NCBI RefSeq assembly: GCF_030546935.1
Contig: NZ_JAUOPH010000002.1
Location: 496,001-560,000 of the forward strand
Direction: 5' to 3'
DNA length: 64,000 nt
DNA from: Marinobacter sp. 2_MG-2023
GTDB lineage: Bacteria; Pseudomonadota; Gammaproteobacteria; Pseudomonadales; Oleiphilaceae
In this document: in pieces, positions 56,598 to 64,000 of the stretch
How the letters are laid out: the number at the start of each line of letters is the position of its first letter
Position numbering within the stretch: the stretch's first letter is position 1
Notes under the pieces: generated by a model
What the model saw: the letters and a program-made list of their open reading frames with translations, nothing else
The model's database searches: none
What the model was told of the DNA's origin: nothing
Position numbers and translations under genes: made by a program

Positions 56598-58706
56598 TTA
56601 AAAAGAATAGGTCGCTGCAAGCCATAAACGTCGACCTTCTTCCGAGTTTGCGTACAGGTTTCCATACTCTGCGCCATTGTCGTACGAACGGTATTCAATG
56701 AAGTCTTCATCCATCAGATTGTAGATAGTGGCACTGAACCCCAGGTTCTCTGAAACCTGGTACTGGCCACCAAGGCTAACCAGAGTGACTGCCTTGAAAT
56801 CACCAAGGTCCGCATAGGAAGGCGCGCCGCGACTACGTTCCCGCGCACGATAGCGCTCGCTTTCATATTGCGCTTTTACAAAGGCTGACCAACGTGCAGA
56901 AGGAACCCAGCGCAGTGAAACGTTGGCCATGTGTTCGGGCGTATCAGTGAGAGGCTCACCTTTGTTAGGCCCGGTTTTCTGCTCGCTGTCGGTATAGGTG
57001 TAGTTCGCCGCCAGGCGCCAGTCCTGAGCGAAAGGTACGGAACCATGCAACTCCACCCCTTGGGTGACAGCTTCATCAATATTCACATCCTGGCCAAATA
57101 CATCTGCCAAGGGCCAGTCGCCCCGGTCAACACAACCCGGGCGATTAGGGTCCTGTGCATAACTGCAGTTCAACAGGTCTGGCCCTTCAGCTATCTTGTC
57201 GGTGAATTCGTTGTAAAAGACCGTTGCGCCTACGCTATAGCCAGCCGGCTTTTCGTAGATCACTGCCAGTTCGGTAGAGGTTGATTTCTCAGGTTCCAGA
57301 TCCGGATTACCAAACAAGGGAATCGTGCCCTGCCCGGTGAAACCAATAACGCCAGATGCGAGTTGCTCAAGCCCAGGTGTTTTATAGCCGCGGCTTACGC
57401 CACCCTTGATGGTCAGCTCCGGCGTGGTACTCCAAACCAGATAGGCCCGCGGGCTGAACTGCCCACCGAAGGCGTCGTGGTGGTCATATCGCCCGCCAAG
57501 AGTAAGCGCCAGGTCGTCGGCCAGGAACCACTCGTCTTCAACAAACAGTGCCTGGGTTTTTTGCTTGAATTCTTCAACGGCAACGCCATCGATCATACGC
57601 GCATCAAACCACTGACCACCTACAGTGACCACATGATTGGCGAGGGGCATAACCAGTTTACTGTCGATAACACGGTTCTCAGTTTTCAACTCCCGGTCAG
57701 ATCCTGGCGTTTTCCCGGGAACACCTTCAGGAATAACCCGGCCAGTGGTTTCGGTAACGTTCCTCATGATACTGGTTTCGAGGTTACCAATTGAAAACCG
57801 GCCAGTGTGGCCAACAGCGAACTGGTCACGATCAAATTCCTGCTCCGGCCCGTAACCACGCACCCCCAAAGTACCCAATTGACCCTCAGAGTTATCGTAG
57901 TCCTGCCTGCTGCTTTCAATATCCAGCCATAAATCGTTTGACTCACTAGGCGTGACGGTAACGCGCCCACCAACCGTGTACTGTTCAGACTCCACCGGGC
58001 TGGGACCGCGGGTGCTCACTTCGATCGGATCGCCATTCAGGTCGAGAAATTCCAGTTCGGATTCATCCCGTTCAAACCAGCGTCCACGTAGCTGCAGGCC
58101 GATCAGGTTATCCACCAGGGGGCCGCTGGTATAGGCGCTATAGGCCCGACTGTCACCAAAATCACTATCCTGATTGAGAGTGGTTTCTGCGGTGAGTGAA
58201 GATGCCCATTCAGGGCTGACTTTGCGGGTGATAATGTTAATAACACCACCCATGGCATCGGATCCGTAAAGGGTCGACATGGGGCCGCGTACAACTTCAA
58301 TGCGTTCAATAGCAGATGGCGGTGGCATGAAACTGGTGGCAGTCTCACCGAAACCATTGGGGGTTACGCTGCCAGCGGTGTTCTGCCGGCGACCGTCAAT
58401 AAGAATCAATGTGTATTCAGCAGGCATACCGCGCATGCGTATATCAAAGCCGCCGGTTTTGCCCGCAGAACCTCCGACATCTACACCTTCTACATCATCC
58501 AGTATTTCCGTCAGACTGAACGCTTGTTTATTGCGGATCTCTTCGCCGGTAATAACCGTAATACTGGCAGGCGCGGCTGTCTGGCTCTGCTCAAAACCCG
58601 AGGCTGTTACGACCAGCTCCCCAAGCTCCGCGGGTTGGGCCTGTACCGACGAGTTAAAAACAAGGGCACTACAAGCCGCGCCAATAGCAATCCGGTTAAA
58701 CAACAT
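56598..58706 (-). CDS. TonB-dependent outer-membrane receptor, probable siderophore uptake
   Basis: A 702-residue outer-membrane receptor: signal peptide, TonB-box-like ELVVTASGFEQ, plug domain (IRMRGMPAEYTLILIDGRRQNT and VVRGPMSTLYGSDAMGGVINIIT), 22-strand barrel with C-terminal aromatic ATYSF. It imports a ferric chelate or similar with TonB energy. A clear Fur box lies 42-54 bp upstream of the start, so it should be induced by iron limitation. The pattern is nearest to catecholate receptors such as FepA/BfrG types, but the ligand is not decided. Ribosome site AAGGGAAGGA. Confidence 0.92.
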   Translation of the reverse strand: MLFNRIAIGAACSALVFNSSVQAQPAELGELVVTASGFEQSQTAAPASITVITGEEIRNKQAFSLTEILDDVEGVDVGGSAGKTGGFDIRMRGMPAEYTLILIDGRRQNTAGSVTPNGFGETATSFMPPPSAIERIEVVRGPMSTLYGSDAMGGVINIITRKVSPEWASSLTAETTLNQDSDFGDSRAYSAYTSGPLVDNLIGLQLRGRWFERDESELEFLDLNGDPIEVSTRGPSPVESEQYTVGGRVTVTPSESNDLWLDIESSRQDYDNSEGQLGTLGVRGYGPEQEFDRDQFAVGHTGRFSIGNLETSIMRNVTETTGRVIPEGVPGKTPGSDRELKTENRVIDSKLVMPLANHVVTVGGQWFDARMIDGVAVEEFKQKTQALFVEDEWFLADDLALTLGGRYDHHDAFGGQFSPRAYLVWSTTPELTIKGGVSRGYKTPGLEQLASGVIGFTGQGTIPLFGNPDLEPEKSTSTELAVIYEKPAGYSVGATVFYNEFTDKIAEGPDLLNCSYAQDPNRPGCVDRGDWPLADVFGQDVNIDEAVTQGVELHGSVPFAQDWRLAANYTYTDSEQKTGPNKGEPLTDTPEHMANVSLRWVPSARWSAFVKAQYESERYRARERSRGAPSYADLGDFKAVTLVSLGGQYQVSENLGFSATIYNLMDEDFIEYRSYDNGAEYGNLYANSEEGRRLWLAATYSF

Positions 58707-58747
58707 ATCATCCTTCCCTTATAGACCGACGTTATAAAGGTGTGAAT

Positions 58748-58760
58748 GATAATGATTATC
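58748..58760. promoter_or_regulatory. Fur box upstream of the TonB receptor
   Basis: Perfect 13-bp palindrome GATAAT-G-ATTATC, the core of the Fur consensus; flanks extend the match (TGAAT on the left). It sits 42 bp upstream of the receptor start, in the promoter. Confidence 0.85.
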
Positions 58761-58847
58761 TATTTAATGCGCAAATAAGAATTTATGTCATTTGAGAAAA
58801 GACAGCTTCAGGTTTTAAACCAACCGAAAGCTTGACCATTTCTTCGG

Positions 58848-59525
58848 TTAAACAGACCCCTCACGGAACTGCTGTATAAATGCCTCGGATTCTGCAATGG
58901 AAGCTTCCATCTCATTTATCAGGCTGTCCACATCCTGGCGAATCTGCCCTAGCTCGTCTTGCAGAGAACCGATCGCCTGAGCATTGAGATTGTGTTTCAG
59001 AAACAGAACCTGATCTTCAAATGCTTCCAGGACTGGATCCATACGCTTCTCAACCTGGTGCATACGCGCTATCAGACTGGCGTATAGCTCTCGGGTTTCA
59101 TCAAGCCTGAGTTTGCTGGTCTTCCGCAATGACGCACTTTCGTAGAGATCCAGTTCGTCTTCCCATTCATCAAACAAGGCACCGGATACGTCCTCAACGG
59201 CCTCAATACGATCCCGAACCGCATCCGCCGATTCAAGACTGTCGTCATATGCCTTGCTGATCAGGTCGTATTTTTCCTGCAACCCGGTTTCCGGAGTATC
59301 CACCACACTCTGAAACCGCTCTAGCGATGACCGGAATGTTTCACGGGCATCGTCCTGAGCATCACGGGCTTCACCCACCCGATCCACCAGAATATCGCGC
59401 TTTTCGATACCCAATTTTTCCATGGTGCTGTAATACATAGAACTGCAACCGCTTAATACGAGCAGTAGGCATAGCAAACCGGTTAGCCGGGTGACAACAG
59501 AAACTGTGCTGGGTGGTGTGGACAT
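58848..59525 (-). CDS. DUF2959 lipoprotein
   Basis: A 225-residue protein with a lipoprotein signal (LLCLLLVLSGCSS) and then an almost wholly alpha-helical, charged body (DILVDRVGEARDAQDDARETFRSSLERFQS; QIRQDVDSLINEMEASIAESEAFI) predicted to be coiled coil. It fits the DUF2959 family, unknown role, common in marine gammaproteobacteria. Start at ATG 59523-59525, as the TTG four codons earlier is too close to the ribosome site. It diverges from the YchJ gene. Confidence 0.8.
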   Translation of the reverse strand: MSTPPSTVSVVTRLTGLLCLLLVLSGCSSMYYSTMEKLGIEKRDILVDRVGEARDAQDDARETFRSSLERFQSVVDTPETGLQEKYDLISKAYDDSLESADAVRDRIEAVEDVSGALFDEWEDELDLYESASLRKTSKLRLDETRELYASLIARMHQVEKRMDPVLEAFEDQVLFLKHNLNAQAIGSLQDELGQIRQDVDSLINEMEASIAESEAFIQQFREGSV

Positions 59526-59604
59526 GGTTTGAATCAATCCTTTTGTGTTTGAAAGCGGTTGTTATACTGCAGGCTTCAACCCCTGAAGCAAACGCCACAC
59601 GTCA

Positions 59605-60063
59605 ATGTCTGAGAAATCTACTATCCCATACTGCCCCTGCGGCAGCCAGAGCAGCTATGCAGACTGCTGCCAGCGCTATCACCAAGGGGCCATCGCCGAC
59701 ACGCCCGAGGCATTGATGCGCTCGCGCTTTACGGCGTTTGTGCTGAAGCTTGAAGATTATCTGCGCGCCAGCTGGCACCCCAGCACACGACCTGCAGAGC
59801 TTGTTCTGGATAATTCTCCGGACTGGGCGTCGCTGCATATCCTGAAAAGCGAGAAAAATGGAGACAGCGGTGATGTTCACTTCCAGGCGATCTACCGGCT
59901 GAATCCTGGCTGGGGTTACCTGGAAGAACACTCACAGTTTGTGCGGGAAAAAGGTCGCTGGTATTACTTGAGCGGCGAGCCCCAAGAAGGCGTTTTAAAG
60001 CCGGGGCGAAATGACCCATGCCCATGTGGTAGCGGCAAGAAGTTCAAGGCCTGTTGCCTTTGA
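59605..60063 (+). CDS. ychJ: YchJ family protein with two SEC-C motifs
   Basis: A 152-residue cytoplasmic protein with zinc-binding SEC-C motifs at both ends, [18 protein letters not shown] and [14 protein letters not shown], and the UPF0225/YchJ centre ([27 protein letters not shown]). Function unknown; SEC-C motifs bind zinc and contact proteins or ribosomes. Converges with the sodC pair, 13 bp between stops. Confidence 0.92.
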   Translation: MSEKSTIPYCPCGSQSSYADCCQRYHQGAIADTPEALMRSRFTAFVLKLEDYLRASWHPSTRPAELVLDNSPDWASLHILKSEKNGDSGDVHFQAIYRLNPGWGYLEEHSQFVREKGRWYYLSGEPQEGVLKPGRNDPCPCGSGKKFKACCL

Positions 60064-60076
60064 GAGGCGCCGCGCA

Positions 60077-60655
60077 TCAGTCCACAACTCCACACGCGAC
60101 AATGCGGCCACTCCCTCCGTTCTTGGGGTCATCAGAATAATTATCAGGATTCGCATGAATAACCAGAGCTCGGTTCGGAAGATCTCTCAGCGTTAGACGA
60201 GGGGCGTAAACCGGATGAGTAGCAAGCTCCTTGTCGTTAAAGTAGAGGTTTGGCAGATCTCCAAGATGCCCGTCGCCATATGGGCCTGAATGTGTCTCTG
60301 TCAGTCCCGGGTCGTAGTGTTCACCGGCTTTGCCGCCCGCTACCGCATCCAGAGACGTCCCAATTTCTGCTTCTTCCTCGGTTGGTCCGCAATTACCGTT
60401 TTCGTGCAAGTGAAATCCATGCAAACCAGGGCTGAGGCCCTTTAAATTTGGAGTGAGAACAATGCCTTTGTCGTTCTCAACAATACGTATGGTACCGCTA
60501 ACCTCAGAGGGCCCGCTGGCCGTTGCGTGTTTCATGGTTACGGTTTTAGATCTGTTTCCTGCGTCACCTATGGCTGATTCGGTTTTTTCGCCAGAATGAA
60601 CTTCTACTGACAAGCAAAAACCGGCCAATGCAACGCTGCAAAGAATGAACTTCAT
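60077..60655 (-). CDS. sodC: Cu-Zn superoxide dismutase, tandem copy 1
   Basis: A 192-residue periplasmic Cu-Zn superoxide dismutase. Signal peptide, then metal-ligand segments GFHLHENGNC, GEHYDPGLTETHSGPYGDGHLGDLPNL and ALVIHANPDNYSD, and a C-terminal RIVACGVV. AGGAGA precedes the ATG. It lies 24 bp after a second sodC on the same strand, so both are probably made from one transcript. It detoxifies superoxide outside the cytoplasm. Confidence 0.94.
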   Translation of the reverse strand: MKFILCSVALAGFCLSVEVHSGEKTESAIGDAGNRSKTVTMKHATASGPSEVSGTIRIVENDKGIVLTPNLKGLSPGLHGFHLHENGNCGPTEEEAEIGTSLDAVAGGKAGEHYDPGLTETHSGPYGDGHLGDLPNLYFNDKELATHPVYAPRLTLRDLPNRALVIHANPDNYSDDPKNGGSGRIVACGVVD

Positions 60656-60679
60656 AACAGTCTCCTAGTGGAACATTCT

Positions 60680-61222
60680 CTATTCACCCGTTACCACCAC
60701 GCAGGCTACCCGATCGCCGCCACCTCCCAGTGGATCCGGGGAGTTGTCATAGTTATCTCCACCTGAGTGGATAACCAAGGAGCGATCAAGCAGATCCGCG
60801 AACTTTAACGCTGGGGCAAGCACAGGCACGGTCGCTTTACCGTCGTCATTAACATACAAAGCTGGAAGATCGCCTTTATGCCCCTCTTCAAATGGGCCTC
60901 GGTGCTCCCCCGAGCCAGGGTTATAATGGCCGCCTGCTGCCCCGGCCGGAATTTTTTCACCCTTTTTTTCAGCGAGCTCGCAGGAGCCATTTTCATGTAA
61001 ATGAAAACCGTGGCGACCCGGCTCCAGCCCGCTCAGATCGGGCTCGAAAAGAACACCATGTTCATTGCTCCGGATCTGAATGGTTCCGATCGGTTCACCG
61101 ATGCCGTCCGTGGTAACCCGGTGTACCTTTGCCTCAATCTGGTTTGCTTTGGCGGTTACCGCCCAGGCAGGCACGCTCATTAAGCTCGCAAGCCCTAATA
61201 TCAAGAGCGTCCGTTTGATCAT
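60680..61222 (-). CDS. sodC: Cu-Zn superoxide dismutase, tandem copy 2
   Basis: A 180-residue paralogue: exported, with GFHLHENGSCE, GGHYNPGSGEHRGPFEEGHKGDLPAL, SLVIHSGGDNYDNSPDPLGGGGDRVAC as the Cu/Zn-ligand blocks. ATG 61220-61222 has GGAGG upstream; a four-codon-longer frame is not needed. First of the two sodC genes. Confidence 0.94.
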   Translation of the reverse strand: MIKRTLLILGLASLMSVPAWAVTAKANQIEAKVHRVTTDGIGEPIGTIQIRSNEHGVLFEPDLSGLEPGRHGFHLHENGSCELAEKKGEKIPAGAAGGHYNPGSGEHRGPFEEGHKGDLPALYVNDDGKATVPVLAPALKFADLLDRSLVIHSGGDNYDNSPDPLGGGGDRVACVVVTGE

Positions 61223-61246
61223 GATTTCCTCCAACTCCGCGTCACT

Positions 61247-61273
61247 ACACCCGGTCTCTGGAAAACCGGGTGT
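61247..61273. terminator. Hairpin between the EF-hand and sodC genes
   Basis: Perfect nine-base-pair stem ACACCCGGT / ACCGGGTGT with a nine-nt loop, 58 bp past the EF-hand stop on the minus strand. No T-run on that strand, so termination would be weak. Confidence 0.45.
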
Positions 61274-61330
61274 ATAAAATTAAGTCAATCGCTAATGGGA
61301 AACAGAGGGTCCGCAGGATTGCGATAAAGC

Positions 61331-61756
61331 TTAGTTCCGTTCGGATTCAATCATGCCTCCGTTCAGTTCCTTGCGAGAGATAGTGCCATCGCCGTCATGA
61401 TCGTAAAGCTCAATCAATCGCTCACCTTGCTTCTTTGGGTTTTCGCTCTCCCCTGCCTGGGATGCTTTCCGATACTTATTCAGTTCTTTCGCCTCCAGCT
61501 TGCCATCCTTATTAGCATCCAGCTCATCAAACCTCAGGCTTGTTGAGCTGTTACCGTCCTGGTCTTTTCCCGGTTTTTCAGAATCGTCGCCAGCTTCATG
61601 CGAACTGGCATGCCCGCCTGCATCATTGGGCCCGCCCATCTGTTGGGCGGTCGCATTCGGAGTATCAGGGCTGGTGGTACGTGTCTCCTGGGCAAAAGCA
61701 AGACCCGGAACCAAAAGGGTCAGGGATATAATCGAAAGTATCAATTTTCCAAACAT
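61331..61756 (-). CDS. EF-hand calcium-binding exported protein
   Basis: A 141-residue exported protein: signal peptide (ILSIISLTLLVPGLAFA), a low-complexity Gly/Ser/Asp/His linker, and two EF-hand loops, DANKDGKLEAKEL and DHDGDGTISRKEL, each with the canonical D-x-(N/D)-x-D-G-x-(L/I)-x-x-x-E pattern. It should bind Ca2+ in the periplasm. Start at ATG 61754-61756 with GGAGA seven bases upstream. Role unknown; it precedes the sodC pair on the same strand. Confidence 0.85.
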   Translation of the reverse strand: MFGKLILSIISLTLLVPGLAFAQETRTTSPDTPNATAQQMGGPNDAGGHASSHEAGDDSEKPGKDQDGNSSTSLRFDELDANKDGKLEAKELNKYRKASQAGESENPKKQGERLIELYDHDGDGTISRKELNGGMIESERN

Positions 61757-61824
61757 GGCTATTCTCCATTTCATGTTCGTGGTTACTGTGTTTTTCGCAG
61801 GCTGCCTTCTCTCTTCTCGACTGA

Positions 61825-62703
61825 CTAAAGCTGCTTGCTGCCACCGGTTACGCCGTATATTTCTCCAGTTATATAACTGGATTCCGGGGAGGCCAGAAAC
61901 ACATACACAGGCGCAAGTTCAGCGGGTTGCGCCGGCCGGCCAAGTAAGCTGTTGGCGCCGAACTCGGGGACTTTATCAGGCGGGAAAGTGGTGGGTATCA
62001 AGGGTGTCCATACAGGGCCAGGCGCCACGCCGTTCACTCTTACACCGTGATTGATGGCTTCCGCTGCAAGGGACAGTGTGAAGTTGACAATCGCTGCTTT
62101 GGTGGCCGCATAGGGAGCAAGATTGTTGCTCGGCTTGAATGCCTGAATTGACGTTGTATTAATAATGCATCCACCCGGCGGGAGCTTCCGGAGCGCCGCC
62201 CGGCATAGATAGATCATGCCTTCAATATTGGTGCTGATGGTATGGCGGAGTTCGGAGTCAGGTACTTCCTCCAGGCTGCTGTACGTTTGCTGGAACCCGG
62301 CGTTGTTGATCAGAATATCGAGTTGGCCGAAATCACGGAGCACTCGTTCTACCAGTTCGTCACATTCCGAACTCCGGGTCTGATCCATTTTTACTGCCAG
62401 TACTTTCCTGCCCGCCTTACGAATCAGCTCGGCGGTTTCTTCGGCATCAGCCTCTTCTTCAAGGTAGCTAAACGCAACATCGGCGCCCTCTCTCGCGTAG
62501 GCGAGCGCTACGGCGCGGCCGATGCCACTATCTGCACCTGTAATAAGTGCGACACGCCCCTTAAGTTTATCGCTACCCTGATAGGTGGTTTCGCCATGAT
62601 CGGCGCGGGGGCGCATTTGCCCTTCGCGACCGGGAATGCTTTGTTGCTGTTCCGGAAAATCCGGGGTCGGGTATCTGTATCGCGGATCCTGTAACTGGCT
62701 CAT
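61825..62703 (-). CDS. SDR-family oxidoreductase (YghA-like)
   Basis: A 292-residue NAD(P)-dependent short-chain dehydrogenase. Cofactor motif ALITGADSGIGRAVALA, DILINNAGFQQ, and the Tyr-x-x-x-Lys catalytic pair in PYAATKAAIVNFTLSLAAE. The N-terminal extension with PDFPEQQQSIPGREGQMRP and the C-terminal GEIYGVTGGSKQL fit the YghA-type subgroup often linked to general stress. AGGAGA ribosome site. Substrate unknown. Confidence 0.9.
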   Translation of the reverse strand: MSQLQDPRYRYPTPDFPEQQQSIPGREGQMRPRADHGETTYQGSDKLKGRVALITGADSGIGRAVALAYAREGADVAFSYLEEEADAEETAELIRKAGRKVLAVKMDQTRSSECDELVERVLRDFGQLDILINNAGFQQTYSSLEEVPDSELRHTISTNIEGMIYLCRAALRKLPPGGCIINTTSIQAFKPSNNLAPYAATKAAIVNFTLSLAAEAINHGVRVNGVAPGPVWTPLIPTTFPPDKVPEFGANSLLGRPAQPAELAPVYVFLASPESSYITGEIYGVTGGSKQL

Positions 62704-62824
62704 CGTAGGTCTCCTATATAAATTGCTCCAGACAGCAAAAACTGTCTTGGGGCGATCGGACCTCTATAGTTTCCAAGTACCGGGTAATCACGCAGTTGCT
62801 TGTGCCTGCAGCGAACGTCCAGCA

Positions 62825-63367
62825 CTAAACCGGCGACAACACCTCAATAATGCGCGCGCAAAATGCATCCAGATCATCGGGGCTGCGGCTGGTAATCAAA
62901 CCATCATCGTCGGAAACTGCCTTATCTACCCAGGTACCTCCTGCATTACGTATATCGGTTTGCAAGCTGGGAAACGAAGTGAGCGTTTTACCTTTCAATA
63001 CACCTGCTTCTATAAGCAACCAGGGCGCGTGGCAGATAGCGGCCACCGGTTTTTGGCTGTTGAAAAAGTGCTTCACAAACGAAACGGCATCTTCATTCAT
63101 CCTCAAGGCATCTGGGTTGGCAACACCGCCTGGTAAAACGAGGGCGTCATAGTCATTTGCGGTTACCTCGTTAACAACCTTGTCTGATTCGAAACTGTGT
63201 GCTTCATCGAGATGGTGATAGGCAGTAATTTCACCCTTTTCCAGAGTAACAAGGTGAAGGTTTGCTCCTGCTCCCTGAAGATCTTTCCAGGGACGGGTAA
63301 GTTCGATTTGTTCGACACCGTCTGTGGCCAGAAATGCGATGGTTTTTTCGTTCAGTGGTGCGTTCAT
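62825..63367 (-). CDS. DJ-1/PfpI family protein
   Basis: A 180-residue protein of the DJ-1/PfpI superfamily (YhbO/PfpI type): EQIELTRPWKDLQGAGANLHLVTLEKG, ALVLPGGVANPDAL, and the nucleophile elbow AAICHAPWLLIEAG with the reactive Cys. Such proteins are stress-linked deglycases, hydrolases or chaperones. AGGAG precedes the ATG. The 270 bp upstream to mnmE hold nothing I recognise. Confidence 0.9.
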   Translation of the reverse strand: MNAPLNEKTIAFLATDGVEQIELTRPWKDLQGAGANLHLVTLEKGEITAYHHLDEAHSFESDKVVNEVTANDYDALVLPGGVANPDALRMNEDAVSFVKHFFNSQKPVAAICHAPWLLIEAGVLKGKTLTSFPSLQTDIRNAGGTWVDKAVSDDDGLITSRSPDDLDAFCARIIEVLSPV

Positions 63368-63639
63368 AACAATTGCTCCTCTGACTTTGAAATACCAGGA
63401 TTCTGAATTCCCAATTGTATTGGATTTCGGATATCTGCCCTGGCCAGCCTATCCAAAAGCCGGCTACTATTCGAACTCTGGCGCGCTACCCTACAGAGTT
63501 TTCATACAGACAGCTGTAGTGCCCGGCGCGTGAAGAATCCGAAATTCATTGAATTCCAAGAAGATATAATTCTGTAATTGTCGGGAGAGGTTACCGGGTT
63601 TTAACCGGCTTGTTGCAAAGCGAAAGGACCATGGCTGTT

Positions 63640-64000
63640 TTACTTCCCGATGCAGAAGGAACCGAAAATCTTCCCCAAAAGCTCATCGGGCGTAATCTGA
63701 CCGGTGATTTCTCCCAAGGCATCCTGAGCAGCTCGCAGATCCTCAGCGAGCAACTCGCCAGCGCCATAGCCTTCCAGCTGCGCCTGACCCTGGACCAGAG
63801 CATCCAACGCCCGCTGCAAAGCATCCAGATGTCTGCGCCTGGCCAGAAAGCCGCCTTCCGTAGTACTGGCAAAGCCCATGCATTGTTTGAGGTGATCACG
63901 CAGTACTTCCAGGCCATCGGTGGATTTCGCCGCAAGACGAATTACCGGTGCGTGGTCTCCAGGTAACTCTGAGATACCCACGCTCTCTCCACTCAAATCC
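63640..64000 (-). CDS. mnmE: tRNA modification GTPase MnmE, C-terminal part
   Basis: The last 120 or so residues of MnmE: the end of the G domain and the C-terminal helical domain, ending [27 protein letters not shown], with the invariant C-terminal Cys-Ile-Gly-Lys. The start lies beyond the window. MnmE and MnmG form one enzyme complex and their genes are normally neighbours; here about 20 kb separates them. Confidence 0.95.
   Translation of the reverse strand, partial: DLSGESVGISELPGDHAPVIRLAAKSTDGLEVLRDHLKQCMGFASTTEGGFLARRRHLDALQRALDALVQGQAQLEGYGAGELLAEDLRAAQDALGEITGQITPDELLGKIFGSFCIGK

Noticed and set aside
43300-63640. Genomic island with mobile genes
   Set aside because: No integrase, transposase, tRNA or flanking direct repeat is visible at either edge; the interval is reported only as a synteny break.

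Overview
The window reads as a chromosomal segment of a marine gammaproteobacterium close to Marinobacter. This is an inference from gene content and style (mnmG-rsmG-parA-parB-atp block, glmU-glmS beside atp, NhaB, DUF3047 and DUF2959 proteins, sigma-54 regulon); no marker such as 16S rRNA is present. There are no insertion sequences, phage genes, CRISPR arrays, tRNA or rRNA genes that I can see. Almost the whole length is coding and the genes look intact; only nrdB (left edge) and mnmE (right edge) are cut by the window.

Layout. 1-4.1 kb: class Ia ribonucleotide reductase nrdA-nrdB on the minus strand, led by a cobalamin riboswitch and a promoter whose -10 lies in an NrdR-box-like site. 4.1-10.5 kb: a DUF3047 protein, a periplasmic solute-binding protein, NhaB, and an amidase-pxpB-pxpC operon without pxpA. 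10.6-17.9 kb: a zinc-starvation district. An aztD-like metallochaperone, a His-rich porin, an aztC-like binding protein and an aztB-like permease form one operon with two Zur boxes upstream. A COG0523 GTPase and a DUF1826 protein diverge from a third Zur box. No transporter ATPase gene is present. A DoxX-like protein and an NrtS-like protein sit between them.

18.0-28.0 kb: the most unusual part. A porin, an NrtA/CynA-type ABC transporter and a four-gene operon (OsmC protein, acyl-CoA-dehydrogenase-fold flavoprotein, rubredoxin-FAD reductase fusion, cyanase) each follow a -24/-12 sigma-54 promoter. Each promoter has a similar inverted-repeat activator site about 80-105 bp upstream. The GAF-AAA-Fis sigma-54 activator is encoded in the middle. 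I read this as a nitrogen-scavenging module: an outer-membrane pore and an ABC importer bring in a small solute, a redox trio oxidises it, and cyanase turns released cyanate into ammonia and CO2. The substrate is unknown.

28.3-43.3 kb: conserved housekeeping genes all on the minus strand: glmS, glmU, atpIBEFHAGDC, parA, parB, rsmG, mnmG. Upstream of mnmG, at 43.3-43.65 kb, lies a 340-bp AT-rich region with two perfect DnaA boxes, a possible replication origin. 43.6-63.5 kb: about 20 kb of unrelated genes (MFS transporter, EAL protein, RND efflux pair, acyl-CoA dehydrogenase, two tandem solute-binding paralogues, cytochrome c peroxidase, Fur-controlled TonB receptor, two tandem Cu-Zn superoxide dismutases, EF-hand protein, SDR, DJ-1/PfpI protein). 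mnmE, usually the neighbour of mnmG, follows at the right edge.
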